Below are positions 1-11,385 of a stretch of 64,000 nucleotides of DNA, in pieces. The notes under the pieces were generated by a model that saw only the letters and a program-made list of their open reading frames with translations, was not told where the DNA came from and searched no databases. The stretch lies in contig NZ_CP045725.1 in NCBI RefSeq assembly GCF_009646095.1, positions 1,054,001 to 1,118,000 on the forward strand. The letters are read 5' to 3'. Made by a program: the position numbers and the translations under genes. Numbering within the stretch: the stretch's first letter is position 1; the number at the start of each line of letters is the position of its first letter. The DNA comes from Raineyella fluvialis. GTDB taxonomy: Bacteria > Actinomycetota > Actinomycetes > Propionibacteriales > Propionibacteriaceae.

Positions 1-2
1 TC

Positions 3-41
3 GACCGCGAGACGGCGAACGCCGTCACCATCCGGGAATGA
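3..41 (+). CDS. 3' end of an upstream gene (partial)
   Basis: An open frame enters from the left edge and encodes the last twelve residues (DRETANAVTIRE) before a TGA stop. Its stop overlaps the ATG of the AraC-type regulator in an ATGA arrangement, which suggests the two genes are co-transcribed. The product cannot be identified from so few residues. Confidence 0.4.
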   Translation, partial: DRETANAVTIRE

Positions 42-487
42 CGCCCGGTCCACGTGGCACCATCGCACACGTGACCGACAACACCTCGCGCCTGCGCGAC
101 CTGGCCCTCCTGCGGACGGTCCGCGACCGGATCGATCGGGACTACGACCAGCCGTTGGACGTGGAGGCGCTGGCTCGCGGCGTGCACATGTCGTCAGGTC
201 ACCTCAGTCGGATGTTCCGGGCGGCGTACGGTGAGTCGCCGTACGCCTACCTGATGACCCGGCGGATCGAGCGGGCGATGGCACTGCTCCAGCGCGGCGA
301 CCTCGACGTCACGGCGGTCTGCTTCGCTGTCGGCTACTCCTCGCTGGGCACCTTCAGCACCCGGTTCTCCGAGTTGGTCGGCATGCCGCCGAGCGCCTAC
401 CGGCAGACGGCGTCCCAGTGGGCCGGTCTGCCGGCGTGCGTGGTCAAACAGATCGCCCGACCGACCCGCAATACCGGTCAGGAATGA
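38..487 (+). CDS. AraC-family transcriptional regulator
   Basis: A 149-residue protein that is little more than an AraC-type DNA-binding domain. Residues about 30-125 hold the two helix-turn-helix units: VEALARGVHMSSGHLSRMF, then the family signature around DVTAVCFAVGYSSLGTFSTRF, ending GMPPSAYRQ. There is no N-terminal sensing domain, so it is a short stand-alone AraC regulator. The ATG at 38 overlaps the stop of the preceding gene; a GTG at 71 is the alternative start. A VOC-domain gene follows 38 bp downstream on the same strand. Short AraC regulators are often found next to VOC genes, so control of that gene is a reasonable inference. Confidence 0.85.
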   Translation: MTPGPRGTIAHVTDNTSRLRDLALLRTVRDRIDRDYDQPLDVEALARGVHMSSGHLSRMFRAAYGESPYAYLMTRRIERAMALLQRGDLDVTAVCFAVGYSSLGTFSTRFSELVGMPPSAYRQTASQWAGLPACVVKQIARPTRNTGQE

Positions 488-525
488 AGAAGCATCGTCA
501 CCGGCCCCCGTCCTAGCGTGGAGAC

Positions 526-932
526 ATGGACATCACCATTCACTCCACGTTCCTCCCGCAGACCGATCCGGAGGCGTCCCTCGCGTTCTGGCGCGACACC
601 CTCGGCTTCGAGGTCCGCCTCGACGTCGGTTCCGGGGCCATGCGCTGGCTCACCATCGGCCCGGCCGGTCAGCCCGACACCAACATCGTCCTCGCGCCCC
701 CGCGGTCGACCCGACCTTGAGCGACGACGAGAAGCGCACCATCAACGAACTCATCGCCAAGGGCAGCTACGCCATGGTGCTGCTCAGCACCGACAACCTC
801 GACGACACGTTCGCCACGGTGGAGGCGAGTGGCGCCGAGATCGTCCAGGAGCCCACCCAGCAGCCGTGGGGCGTCCGCGACTTCGCGGTCCGCGACCCCG
901 CCGGCACCATGGTGCGGGTCAACCAGCGCTGA
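526..932 (+). CDS. VOC (glyoxalase/dioxygenase-fold) protein, frameshifted as sequenced
   Basis: Two half-ORFs together make one VOC protein of about 135 residues, a normal single-module length. The first half (MDITIHSTFLPQTDPEASLAFWRDTLGF) has the usual opening strand and helix. The second half (ELIAKGSYAMVLLSTDNL, then WGVRDFAVRDPAGTMVRV) has the typical closing strand with the RDPAG turn. The frame breaks in the C5 run at 697-701; one extra C restores LAPPAVDPTLSDDE. GGAGAC precedes the ATG. The substrate is unknown. It could be a real pseudogene, but the loss matches eleven other single-base losses in the window. Confidence 0.75.
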
Positions 933-1075
933 GCCGGCCGGCCCTGGCCTTCCTCGTTCGGGTCGCTTGGGCACACAGGGTCCACACATGATGGTCATAC
1001 CCATGACATGCGACCGATGCCAAGATGAACGCAGGAGGCGGGGCACGGGACCGACCAGGGCACGGGGAGGCGAGC

Positions 1076-1909
1076 ATGGCCATACGGCACATCCGCAGGC
1101 GTGGGCTCGCCGCCGGTGCGGCCGGTGTCGTCCTGGTCACGGCCGCGTACGGTCTGCCGGCGGCCGCCCACGGCGATCTGCTCGCGCGCTTCCTGCATCC
1201 CGGCGCCACGAGCGCAGCAGCCGCCCCTGCACTGACGACCCCGACCACCCCGGAGCCGACCACCCAGGAGCCGACCACCCCGGAGCCGACCACCCAGGAG
1301 CCGACCACCCAGGAGCCGACCACCCAGGAGCCGACCACCCAGGAGCCGACCTCGGCCTCGGCCTCGGCCTCGGACCTGCACGCGAGGATCGTCCAGGCCT
1401 CCTGCACCGCGGCGGTGCTCGACTCGCCCTCCGGTTCGTGGCTGGTCACCGCCGCGCACTGCGACGTGCCGGAGTCGATCGAGGCCGCGGGCCGTACCTG
1501 GACCGTCATCGACCACGTCACGACCGATGACGTCACCACCGCGGGCACGAGCACCGAGGACCTCGCCCTGCTGCGGGTGGACGGCGACATCGAAGCGGCA
1601 GTGGGCGGTGGATTCGTCGTCGGCACCGCGCCCGTTGACGGGTCGGCGGTGTCGATCTGGGGCTACCCCTCGGCGACCGGCGAGTTGATCGGCTGCGACC
1701 AGATCGCCGTGACCGTACGGTCCAACGCGATCGCCGTGGACGACTGCGACCTTCCCGACGGGACCAGCGGGTCGCCGTGGTACACCGCCGACGGCGTCCT
1801 GCACGGGGTGACCGGAGGGCCCGACGACGGCGGCACCAGCGACTGGGACACCGAATCGATCCGCTTCACCGACGACACCGTCGCGTGGATCAGGTCGGTG
1901 GTCGGCTGA
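1076..1909 (+). CDS. Secreted or membrane-anchored trypsin-like serine protease
   Basis: A 277-residue protein. The N-terminus MAIRHIRRRGLAAGAAGVVLVTAAYG is a positively charged, hydrophobic export signal or anchor. It is followed by a Thr/Pro/Glu linker (about residues 57-91) and a chymotrypsin-fold domain. The triad is visible: His in LVTAAHC, Asp in TSTEDLALLRV, Ser in DLPDGTSGSPW. The ATG at 1076 has GGAGG six bases upstream, so it is preferred over the in-frame ATG at 1025. It should act outside the cell. Its stop lies directly beside the convergent stop of the ric gene. Substrate unknown. Confidence 0.85.
   Translation: MAIRHIRRRGLAAGAAGVVLVTAAYGLPAAAHGDLLARFLHPGATSAAAAPALTTPTTPEPTTQEPTTPEPTTQEPTTQEPTTQEPTTQEPTSASASASDLHARIVQASCTAAVLDSPSGSWLVTAAHCDVPESIEAAGRTWTVIDHVTTDDVTTAGTSTEDLALLRVDGDIEAAVGGGFVVGTAPVDGSAVSIWGYPSATGELIGCDQIAVTVRSNAIAVDDCDLPDGTSGSPWYTADGVLHGVTGGPDDGGTSDWDTESIRFTDDTVAWIRSVVG
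1244..1348 (+). repeat. Seven tandem 15-bp units encoding (TT[P/Q]EP)7
   Basis: Seven in-frame units of ACCACCCAGGAGCCG or its ACCACCCCGGAGCCG variant encode TTPEP/TTQEP. They form the extended stalk between the export signal and the protease domain. Unit number could change by slippage without breaking the frame. An SASASAS tract follows. Confidence 0.9.
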
Positions 1910-2620
1910 TCAGCGCAGGCCACCCACCCGGTAGTGCAGCTCCAGCGCCCTCGGCAGCAGGATGTTGCCCTCCTTGTGGACGTGCAGGTGCAGGTCGGTC
2001 TCCAGCACATGCAGCCGGAGCATCATCGCCGCGTAGGAGGAGCATCCGTCATCCGGGGTCGTGTAGCCCCCGGTGATCCGGCGGAGCTGGCCGACGAGGT
2101 CACCGATGATGTCGTGTTCGTCGGTCAACCTCTGCACCGCGTCCACGAAGGACGTTCCACGCATCCGTACCGGCGTCTGCGTACGTTCCAGCTGGGCGAT
2201 CGCCGGGAAGACGATGCGCTCCTCCCGGGTGAGGTGGACGTCGAGATCCGCCACCAGTCGGTCGTACACGGCGAGGATCCGCTTCAGTTCCGGGTGGCGC
2301 TCCGCGTGCGCACTGACGACGGTGGCGACCAGCACCTGCAGCCGGGGCAGTTCCTCCCACAGATAGGCGTGGTGGGTGTCGACGATGTCGTGCGCCAGCC
2401 CGGCCAGATCGGCGCTCGTCACCCGAAGTGGCGCCGACTCGCCCGGCAGCTCCAGCGCCCGGGCGACGAGTTGGGCGTCCAGGCCCCGGGCGGTGGCGGC
2501 TTCGAAGAGACTGCGCTGTCCCCCACAGCAGTACTCCAGGCCGTACGCCTCGAGGACGGACGCGCGGCGCAGGTCCTCGGTGACGAGGTCGCTGAGCAGT
2601 GAAGAGGTGAGGACGGTCAT
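1910..2620 (-). CDS. ric: Iron-sulfur cluster repair di-iron protein (RIC/ScdA/YtfE family)
   Basis: A 236-residue protein matching the ScdA/YtfE pattern. The N-terminal DUF542 part carries the YCCGG motif (about residue 29). A hemerythrin-like four-helix domain follows, with spaced di-iron ligands: DIVDTHHAYLWEE, HAERHPEL, LDVHLTREERIVFP, TDEHDIIGD and LHLHVHKEGNILLP. Such proteins repair Fe-S clusters damaged by nitrosative or oxidative stress in the cytoplasm. The ATG at 2620 is preceded by GGGAG. The longer ORF upstream has no such support. A 17-bp tandem repeat lies just upstream. Nitrite reduction elsewhere in the window could be a source of NO, but that link is inference. Confidence 0.88.
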   Translation of the reverse strand: MTVLTSSLLSDLVTEDLRRASVLEAYGLEYCCGGQRSLFEAATARGLDAQLVARALELPGESAPLRVTSADLAGLAHDIVDTHHAYLWEELPRLQVLVATVVSAHAERHPELKRILAVYDRLVADLDVHLTREERIVFPAIAQLERTQTPVRMRGTSFVDAVQRLTDEHDIIGDLVGQLRRITGGYTTPDDGCSSYAAMMLRLHVLETDLHLHVHKEGNILLPRALELHYRVGGLR

Positions 2621-2632
2621 GGTCGCTCCCTT

Positions 2633-2666
2633 GCGATGCGGTCGGATCTGCGATGCGGTCGGATCT
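2633..2666. repeat. Two tandem copies of a 17-bp sequence upstream of ric
   Basis: GCGATGCGGTCGGATCT occurs twice head to tail, 13-46 bp upstream of the ric start codon, where a promoter or operator is expected. It could be a duplicated regulator site or a simple slippage product. Confidence 0.7.
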
Positions 2667-2898
2667 CGCCCGGCGAGCCGGGCGATGTGGCGACCGTACG
2701 CGCGGTGGCGCCAGTGCGCCTTGACGCGGATCAAGAACACCGGCACTCCAGGTCGGGGTTCCCGCGTTCGAGCCTCGCGAAAGTGCCCAGAGCTTTACAG
2801 TGAAAATGTTCCGCCCCTCGCCGGTCACGATGAGGGCAGCGCCCCGCTGCGCACGAGCCCGGCCCGTACGAGGCAGGGCACGGCCAGAGGAGGCTGTC

Positions 2899-3675
2899 AT
2901 GCGAACCATCGTGGTGACCGGTGCCGCATCAGGCATCGGCAGGACACTGGCGGGGATCCTCGCCGACCGAGGCGACAGGGTCATCGGCGTCGATCTCCAC
3001 GATGCCGACGTCACAGCGGATCTGACCACCCCGGAGGGGCGGACGGCGCTGGTCGAGCGGGTGCGGGAGGTGTCGGGCGGCTCGATCGACGCGATCGTGG
3101 CGAACGCCGGACTCGCCCTCGCCATCCCGAAGACCGTCTCGGTCAACTTCTTCGGGGCGATCGCGACGCTGGAAGGGTTACGGCCCCTGCTCGCCGGGTC
3201 GGCCGCGCCGCGTGCGTCAGTGACGTGCTCGATGGCGTCGCTCTATCCGCCGGACCAGGAGCTGCTCGACGACCTGCTGGCCGACGACGAGACCGCAGCC
3301 CTTGCCCGAGCCGAGGTCCTCGCCGCCGACCCGAAGCTCTCTGCCCTGATCTACGGCACGACGAAGCAGGCGCTGGCGAAGTGGGTCCGCCGCCGCGCCG
3401 CGACCGCGGACTGGGCGGGAGCCGGCATCCCGCTCAACGGCATCGCCCCCGGCATCGTGCTGACACCGATGACGAAGGACCTGACGTCCACCCAGGAGGC
3501 GGTCGATGCGCTCCTGCAGCAGGTCCCGATGCCACTGAACGGGATGATGGGGCCCGAGGTCCCCGCCCGGCTGCACGCCTGGCTGGTCTCCGAGGAGAAC
3601 AGCCACCTGTGCGGGCAGATCGTGTTCGTCGACGGAGGCTCGGACGTGGTGATCCGGGGCGATTCGACCTGGTGA
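2899..3675 (+). CDS. SDR-family NAD(P)-dependent oxidoreductase
   Basis: A 258-residue short-chain dehydrogenase. The nucleotide-binding TGAASGIG motif is at residues 7-14, NAG lies in AIVANAGLA, the catalytic Ser in CSMASLY, and Tyr/Lys in YGTTKQALAKW. The C-terminus has the usual GQIVFVDGG. A loop between the Ser strand and the Tyr helix (YPPDQELLDDLLADDETAAL) resembles the 3-alpha-hydroxysteroid dehydrogenase subgroup, but the substrate is not determined. The ATG at 2899 has AGAGGAGG upstream. It faces a convergent aldo/keto reductase. Confidence 0.85.
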   Translation: MRTIVVTGAASGIGRTLAGILADRGDRVIGVDLHDADVTADLTTPEGRTALVERVREVSGGSIDAIVANAGLALAIPKTVSVNFFGAIATLEGLRPLLAGSAAPRASVTCSMASLYPPDQELLDDLLADDETAALARAEVLAADPKLSALIYGTTKQALAKWVRRRAATADWAGAGIPLNGIAPGIVLTPMTKDLTSTQEAVDALLQQVPMPLNGMMGPEVPARLHAWLVSEENSHLCGQIVFVDGGSDVVIRGDSTW

Positions 3676-3698
3676 ACGTCAGGCCAACGAGCTGACGG

Positions 3699-4706
3699 TC
3701 AGGACGGGCGACCCGCCGGGGCCCGAGTCAGCGCGGGGTCCCGGACGACGACGTCACCGAGCACCTCGTCGATGCGGGTCATCAGTTCCGCCGGGATGGT
3801 GACGCCGGAGGCCGCGACGTTGTGGGCGATCTGCTCGGGTCGCGAGGCGCCGACCAGGGCGGCGGCGACGTTGCCGTTCTGCAGCACCCAGGCGATCGCC
3901 AACTGGGCCATCGACAGCTCCAGCTCGTCGGCGATCGGGCGCAGGTCCTGCACGCGGGCGACCAGGTCCTGGTTGTCGAGGAAGCGCTTGATGAAGGTGG
4001 CGCCGCCCTTCTCATCGGTGGCGCGGCTGCCTTCGGGGGCCGGGGCGCCAGGCTTGTACTTGCCGCTCAGTACGCCCTGGGCCATCGGGGACCAGACGAT
4101 CTGGGAGATGCCCAACTCCTCGGAGGCGGGGATGACCTCGGGCTCGATCACCCGCCACAGCATCGAGTACTGCGGCTGGGAGCTGACGATCCGGAAGCCG
4201 AGCTGGGTGGCCAGTTCCTGGCCGGCGCGCAGCTGCTCGGCGGTCCACTCGGAAACGCCGATGTAGAGCGCCTTGCCCTGGCGGACGATGTCGCCGAAGG
4301 CCTGCATGGTCTCTTCGAGCGGCGTCTCCACGTCGTAGCGGTGCGCCTGGTAGAGGTCGACATAGTCGGTGCCGAGCCGCTTGAGTGAGCCGTTGATCGA
4401 CTCCATGATGTGCTTGCGCGACAGGCCGCTGTCGTTGTGGCCCTTGGGACCGGTCGGCCAGTAGACCTTGGTGAAGATCTCCAGGGATTCGCGCCGCTCA
4501 CCGTTCAGGGCTTCACCGAGGACGGTTTCGGCGGCGGTGTTCGCGTACGTGTCAGCGGTGTCGAAGGTGGTGATGCCGGCGTCCAGCGCGGCGTGCACGC
4601 AGGCGATCGCCGTCTCGCTCTGCACCTGCGAGCCGTGGGTGATCCAGTTGCCGTACGTGATCTCGGAGATCTTGAGACCGGAATTGCCGAGGTAACGGAA
4701 CTTCAT
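3699..4706 (-). CDS. Aldo/keto reductase (potassium-channel beta-like group)
   Basis: A 335-residue NADPH-dependent aldo/keto reductase with the (beta/alpha)8 signature. The catalytic Asp and Tyr are in TFDTADTYAN, Lys in IFTKVYW and His in LYQAHRYD. The opening MKFRYLGNSGLKISEITYGNW and the ending with QNGNVAAALVGASRPEQI are typical of the AKR6/YghZ-like group. It reduces aldehydes or ketones in the cytosol; the exact substrate is unknown. It is a stand-alone gene, convergent with the SDR. Confidence 0.88.
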   Translation of the reverse strand: MKFRYLGNSGLKISEITYGNWITHGSQVQSETAIACVHAALDAGITTFDTADTYANTAAETVLGEALNGERRESLEIFTKVYWPTGPKGHNDSGLSRKHIMESINGSLKRLGTDYVDLYQAHRYDVETPLEETMQAFGDIVRQGKALYIGVSEWTAEQLRAGQELATQLGFRIVSSQPQYSMLWRVIEPEVIPASEELGISQIVWSPMAQGVLSGKYKPGAPAPEGSRATDEKGGATFIKRFLDNQDLVARVQDLRPIADELELSMAQLAIAWVLQNGNVAAALVGASRPEQIAHNVAASGVTIPAELMTRIDEVLGDVVVRDPALTRAPAGRPS

Positions 4707-4835
4707 GCTGCGACTCTAGCCCGCTGCCCGCGCCGTGCGGGTTCCCTTCCGATGCCCTTCCGGTGCGCTTCCGGCGCCGTGTCAGTGGTCTGCCGGAGAC
4801 TCTTCTTATCGAACGTACGTGTCTTTGGGGGAATC

Positions 4836-6218
4836 ATGTGGGACTGGTCGGAGGCTGTCGATGCGGATCGGTTGCCGCGTCCGGAGGCGGAGGATCTGGG
4901 GATCGGGATCCAGGGTGCGGCGACGGCTCAGGCCCGAGGTGACGCCAGACTCCTGGAGCTGGTCGGACAGTTCGACGCGGGCGCGGGGTGGGCGTGGTTC
5001 GAGGGGATCACCTCGTGCGCCCATTGGCTGGGGTGGGCCTGCTCGATGAGTCCGGGCACGGCTCGGGAGCACGTGCGCGTCGCGCGAGCCCTGCGCTCCA
5101 TGCCGAGGGTGGCGGAGCTCTTCGCCGACGGCGCCCTGACCTACTCGAAGGTTCGCGAAGTGACCCGGCTCGTCGGGCGGGTCGAGGAGGGCGGTCTGTG
5201 TGAGTTGGCCCGGGCCCAGACCGCCTCGCAGTTGGCCCGCACGGTCCGCTCGTACCGCGCGCACAGCGGGACGCATCTGGGTCAGGTCGAACGACGCCGG
5301 CTGTCGTGGCAGGAGACCGATGACGGCATGGTCACCCTCAGCGTTCGCATGTTGCCTGAGGAGGCCGCGACGGTACGCGGGGCCGTCGAGGCGGCGACTG
5401 ATCGTCACCTCGACCAGCCGGACGATCCGCTCGCCTCGGATGGCGACCCGGCCGACCGGCCGGTGATCGACCCCGTCGCGGCACTGTGCGACGTGGCCCG
5501 CGGCTACCTCGACGGGGCCCCGACCACCAGCGTCGACGACCCGAACCTGGTGGTGGTCCATGTCGGCCTCGAGACGCTCGCCGGAGTGGCGCTTGCGCCC
5601 AGCGAGGACGTTCCCGCGGGAACGCCGCCGGACCCCACAGCCGGGTCGGGATCAGCGGATCTGCGGGCTTCGCAGGCCTGGATCGAACGTGGCGGACCGA
5701 TCGAGGCGGCGACCGCGGCCCGGCACGCCTGTGACGGCGACGTCGTCGGGATGATCATCGATGCCGAGGGTGACGTGTTGGCCATGGGCAGGACCCGACG
5801 GTTCGCCACGCCTGCCCAACGACGCGCCCTGCGGGTCAGGGACGGGGGCTGTCAGTTCCCCGGCTGTCAGCAGCGACGGCGCTTGAAGGCGCACCACATC
5901 GCCTTCTGGGCCAATGGCGGATCCACCGATCTGGACAACCTGTTGCTCCTATGCCAAGCCCACCACACGTACGTGCACGAGGGCGGCGTGGAGGTGACCG
6001 GACGTGCCGGGGCCTGGGTCTTCACCCTGCCTGACGGACGGCCCATCAGCACCGGCGACGCTCCGGATCCCGACCTAGTGGAAAGCATCCTGCTGGACGC
6101 AGCCGCAACGGCTGCCGAAGAGCCGGACCGGATCTTCCCGCCCCTGGCCGGGGAAGGCTTCAGCCTCTATGAATGCGTCCAGGTCCTCTTCGACATCGAG
6201 CTGCCCAGCGCCGCCTGA
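4836..6218 (+). CDS. DUF222/HNH endonuclease-domain protein (13E12 type)
   Basis: A 460-residue protein with an N-terminal DUF222 region (residues about 20-330, including FEGITSCAHWLGW and ADGALTYSKVREVTRL) and a C-terminal HNH nuclease fold. The HNH is seen as RDGGCQFPGC, LKAHHIAFWANGG, TDLDNLLLLCQAHHTYVHEGG. The family is present in many copies in actinobacterial genomes and is often considered mobile or selfish; its role is not settled. The ATG at 4836 has GGGGGA upstream. It lies alone between two leftward gene groups. Confidence 0.88.
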   Translation: MWDWSEAVDADRLPRPEAEDLGIGIQGAATAQARGDARLLELVGQFDAGAGWAWFEGITSCAHWLGWACSMSPGTAREHVRVARALRSMPRVAELFADGALTYSKVREVTRLVGRVEEGGLCELARAQTASQLARTVRSYRAHSGTHLGQVERRRLSWQETDDGMVTLSVRMLPEEAATVRGAVEAATDRHLDQPDDPLASDGDPADRPVIDPVAALCDVARGYLDGAPTTSVDDPNLVVVHVGLETLAGVALAPSEDVPAGTPPDPTAGSGSADLRASQAWIERGGPIEAATAARHACDGDVVGMIIDAEGDVLAMGRTRRFATPAQRRALRVRDGGCQFPGCQQRRRLKAHHIAFWANGGSTDLDNLLLLCQAHHTYVHEGGVEVTGRAGAWVFTLPDGRPISTGDAPDPDLVESILLDAAATAAEEPDRIFPPLAGEGFSLYECVQVLFDIELPSAA

Positions 6219-6276
6219 CCGCTGGATCCACCACCGGACTGGATCACCACCTGAAATCTCGCCGGACCTGCGCGCT

Positions 6277-8459
6277 TCAGCCCGCGATGCCCAGGGCCAA
6301 CGGCAGGACGGCCGGCGCCCCCGCTCGGCGCAGCATCCGTCCCGCGACCGCCATCGTCCAGCGGGAGTCGACCAGGTCATCGACCAACAGGACGGGGCCG
6401 TCGAGTCCGGCCAGGCGGTCGGCGAGCTCGGCGGGCATCTCCCAGCGGTCCCAGACCGAGGCGAGCCGGAAGGCGCTGTTACCGGTCGTCGTCGGCCCTA
6501 CGCCGGCGCGCACCGGAAGCAGGCCCAGGTCGGTCAGCCGCCCGACGCAGGCGAGGCCGGAGACGAGCGAGGCGACCAGTTGCGGACGGCCGACGGATCC
6601 GACCCCGATGACCGCGACCGGGCGTACGGCCCAGTCCCAGCCACTCAGTACCCGAACGCAGGCCTGGGCCAGGGAGGGCGGCAGAGGGCGGTCGACCGGC
6701 CGGCCCTCGCTGTCCGCGGCGAACAGTTCCCGCAGGGTCCGGCCATGCCCCAGATCTGTCAGTCGGGCGACGGCACGGCCCTCCTCGACGGTCTCGTCGG
6801 TCGGGATCCGCCCCTTGAGCCCGATGCCGAGCCGGTCCATGCCGGAGGGCCACTGGTGCCGGGCCTCGATCGGCACGCCGACGTGGTCGAGTTGGGCGCC
6901 GGCCAGCGCGAGGGCCCCCTCAGGGACGTCCTCCGCGTACCAGGCCTGCTCCCCCACCGCAGCCAGGCAGACATCACACCGCCCGCAGGGATGGGCCTGC
7001 GGATCGTCGAGCTGGGCTGTGAGGAACTCCATCCGGCAGGTGGCGCCCCGCTCGTACTCGAGCATGGCCTGCTGTTCGGCGGCCCTGGCGGCGGCGATCC
7101 GCCCATAGCGGTCGGCGTCGTACGTCCACGGGGTCCCGGTGGCGATCCAGCCCCGGTCGACCTTCTCGACGGCGCCGTCGACGGCGAGCACCTTCAGCAG
7201 CAGCTCCAACGGCGTACGGCGGATGTCGACGCGGGCCTCGAGCGCCGCGACCGACAGCGGCCGACCGGCCTCCGCCAGCGCGGTGAGGACGGCGGAGGCC
7301 TTGGCCTGGCTGGGCATCGAGGCGGACGCGAAGTACTGCCAGATGTCGCGGTCCTCCGGCCCGGGCAGCATCAGGACGTCGGCGCTCGCCACACCGCGGC
7401 CGGCGCGGCCGACCTGTTGGTAGTACGCGACAGGTGACGAGGGCGCCCCGAGGTGGAGGACGAAGCCCAGATCCGGCTTGTCGAAGCCCATTCCGAGCGC
7501 ACTGGTCGCCACCAGTGCCTTCACCGCGTTGGTCTTCAGGGCCTGTTCGGCGGCCTCGCGGTCGGCGGGGTCGGTCCGGCCCGTGTAGGCGAGCACGCGG
7601 TGGCCGTGGGCGGCGAGCAGGCGCGCCGTGTCCTCCGCGGCTGAGACCGTGAGCGCGTAGATGATGCCGCTCCCGGGCAGGTCACCGAGGTGGGCGAGCA
7701 GCCAGCCGAGGCGGTGACGGGAGGTCGGCAGCGTTAGGACACCGAGGCGGAGGGAGTCCCGCGCGAGTGGGCCACGGACGACGAACACCTCGTCGGACGC
7801 CGCTGTGGCCGCGGCCGCGGCCGCGGTGGCGGTCGCGGGAGCATCCTCGAGACGTACGCCCAGTTGTTCCGCGACGTCGGTGATCACCCGACTGTTCGCG
7901 GTGGCGGTGGTGGCCAGGATCGGCACGCCCTCGGGGAGTCGGGCGATCAGGTCGCGGATCCGCCGGTAGTCGGGCCGGAAGTCGTGGCCCCAGTCGGAGA
8001 TGCAGTGCGCCTCGTCGACGACCAGCAGTCCCATGTCGGCGACCAGGGCGGGGAGCACCGTCTCGCGGAACCGCGGATTGGTGAGCCGCTCCGGCGAGAT
8101 CAACAGCAGGTCGATGTCGCCGGCGTGCACCGCGGCGATCGTCTCGTCCCACTCCGTGGCGTTCGCCGAGTTGATCGCCGCCGCACGGATGCCGGCCCGC
8201 CCCGCCGCGGCGAGCTGGTCCCGCATCAGCGCCAGCAGCGGCGAGACGATGACCGTCGCCCCGGCCCCTGGCGACGGCGGAGCAGGCAGGACACGAAATA
8301 GACGGCCGACTTCCCCCAGCCGGTGCGCTGGACCACCAGGGCCCGGCGCCGGTCGGCGACCAACGCCTCGATCGCCTCGAACTGCCCGTCGCGGAAATCC
8401 GCCCCCGGCACTCCGGTCAGGTCGTGCAGGATCGTCCGAGCCTCGTCACGCAGTGACAT
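6277..8459 (-). CDS. recQ: RecQ-like ATP-dependent DNA helicase, frameshifted as sequenced
   Basis: The N-terminal part (residues 1 to about 65) has FRDGQFEAIEAL and a Walker A-like VVQRTGWGKSAVYF. After a frame break come the other helicase motifs: LLVVDEAHCISDWGHDFRPDY (DEAH), ILATTATANSRV, VATSALGMGFDKPD and YYQQVGRAGRG. A Zn-binding CRMEFL...CGRCDVC element follows. The last 150 residues resemble a phosphoribosyltransferase fold (GPVLLVDDLVDSRWTM), common in actinobacterial RecQ. The break lies at the C4 run 8259-8262; one base restores PGATVIVSPLLALMRD and a 727-residue protein. It starts 9 bp after the M3 peptidase gene. Confidence 0.82.
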
Positions 8460-8468
8460 CGGCGAGCC

Positions 8469-10418
<1,950 letters not shown>

Positions 10419-10458
10419 GGGCAGCACTGTACGAGGTGCCGGGGACACTCCGGCCCCG

Positions 10459-11211
10459 TCAGCGCTGCAGCAGACGACCCGCCACGTAGGCCAGTTCGGG
10501 GTCGGCGCCCTCGGCCAGCTCTCGCAGCAGCCCTGTCGTCCGCACCGGGTCCAGCCGGCTCAGCGCACAGGCCATCGCCAGCCGGACATCCGGCTCAGGA
10601 TCGATCAGGTGCCTCGCCAGTACGGGGATGGCGTCGTCGGCCCCGGGACTGCCGAGGTCGGACAGCGCGTCCGCCGCATGGATCCGGACGATCGGGTCAC
10701 GGTCGTCGACGGCGGCGATCAGCGGCCCGGTCGACCACGCCGACAGCACGAGCAGGGCGTCGGTGAGGGCGTCGCGGACCGCCGCGTCGCCGTGCCCGAG
10801 GCGCGCGATCAGTGCGGGGACGACCTCGGGGCTGCCGGTCGAGGCCGCCGCCCGGCAGGCCTTGACCGCGACCACGGGATCCTCGTCGGCGAGCACCGGG
10901 ATGATCGGGCGGACGACGACGTCACCGCCGATCTTGCTGAGGACGTGGGCGGCCTGCGCCCGGACCGCGCTCTCGGCGCTGTAGAGCTGCACCATCAGGG
11001 CGTCCATCGCCTGGTCGGCGTGCTGCACCGTCGCCCAGGTGATCATCTCCTTGACGGCGGGGTCGACCTCCGTGCCCAGCCGGGCCACGAGGACGGCGGC
11101 GGCCTCGGGATCATCGGAGGTGCCGAGGTCCATCGCGGCGCGCAGCCGCACGTTCTCGTCCTTGTGGGACAGCCGCTGGGTGAGGGCGCTGGTCGTGGGT
11201 CGGCTGGTCAT
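10459..11211 (-). CDS. HEAT-repeat protein
   Basis: A 250-residue protein built almost entirely from paired-helix HEAT repeats, seen as recurring D-x-VR-x-A-A patterns: HKDENVRLRAAMDLG, SAESAVRAQAAHVL, HGDAAVRDALTDAL, DRDPIVRIHAADAL and DPEPDVRLAMACAL. No catalytic motif is present, so it probably acts as a protein-binding scaffold. GGAGGAACC precedes the ATG at 11211. It heads a leftward run with the M3 peptidase and recQ. Its partner is unknown. Confidence 0.8.
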   Translation of the reverse strand: MTSRPTTSALTQRLSHKDENVRLRAAMDLGTSDDPEAAAVLVARLGTEVDPAVKEMITWATVQHADQAMDALMVQLYSAESAVRAQAAHVLSKIGGDVVVRPIIPVLADEDPVVAVKACRAAASTGSPEVVPALIARLGHGDAAVRDALTDALLVLSAWSTGPLIAAVDDRDPIVRIHAADALSDLGSPGADDAIPVLARHLIDPEPDVRLAMACALSRLDPVRTTGLLRELAEGADPELAYVAGRLLQR

Positions 11212-11385
11212 GGTTCCTCCTCGTTCCGAGACTAGATGACGGCTCAACTCCCTGGCCGGCGCCCCGGCAGGTGCGCATCGACCGGCACCGCCGCGCGGGG
11301 AGAAGCACGCGCGTACGTGGGAGAACCATGAGAAGGAGCCCGACGGATTGGAGATCGGCCCGCGGGCGGTCCTAGGTTGGTAACG

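Noticed and set aside
1244-1348. Regulatory microsatellite
   Set aside because: It is in frame and encodes a typical Thr/Pro/Glu linker between an export signal and a protease.
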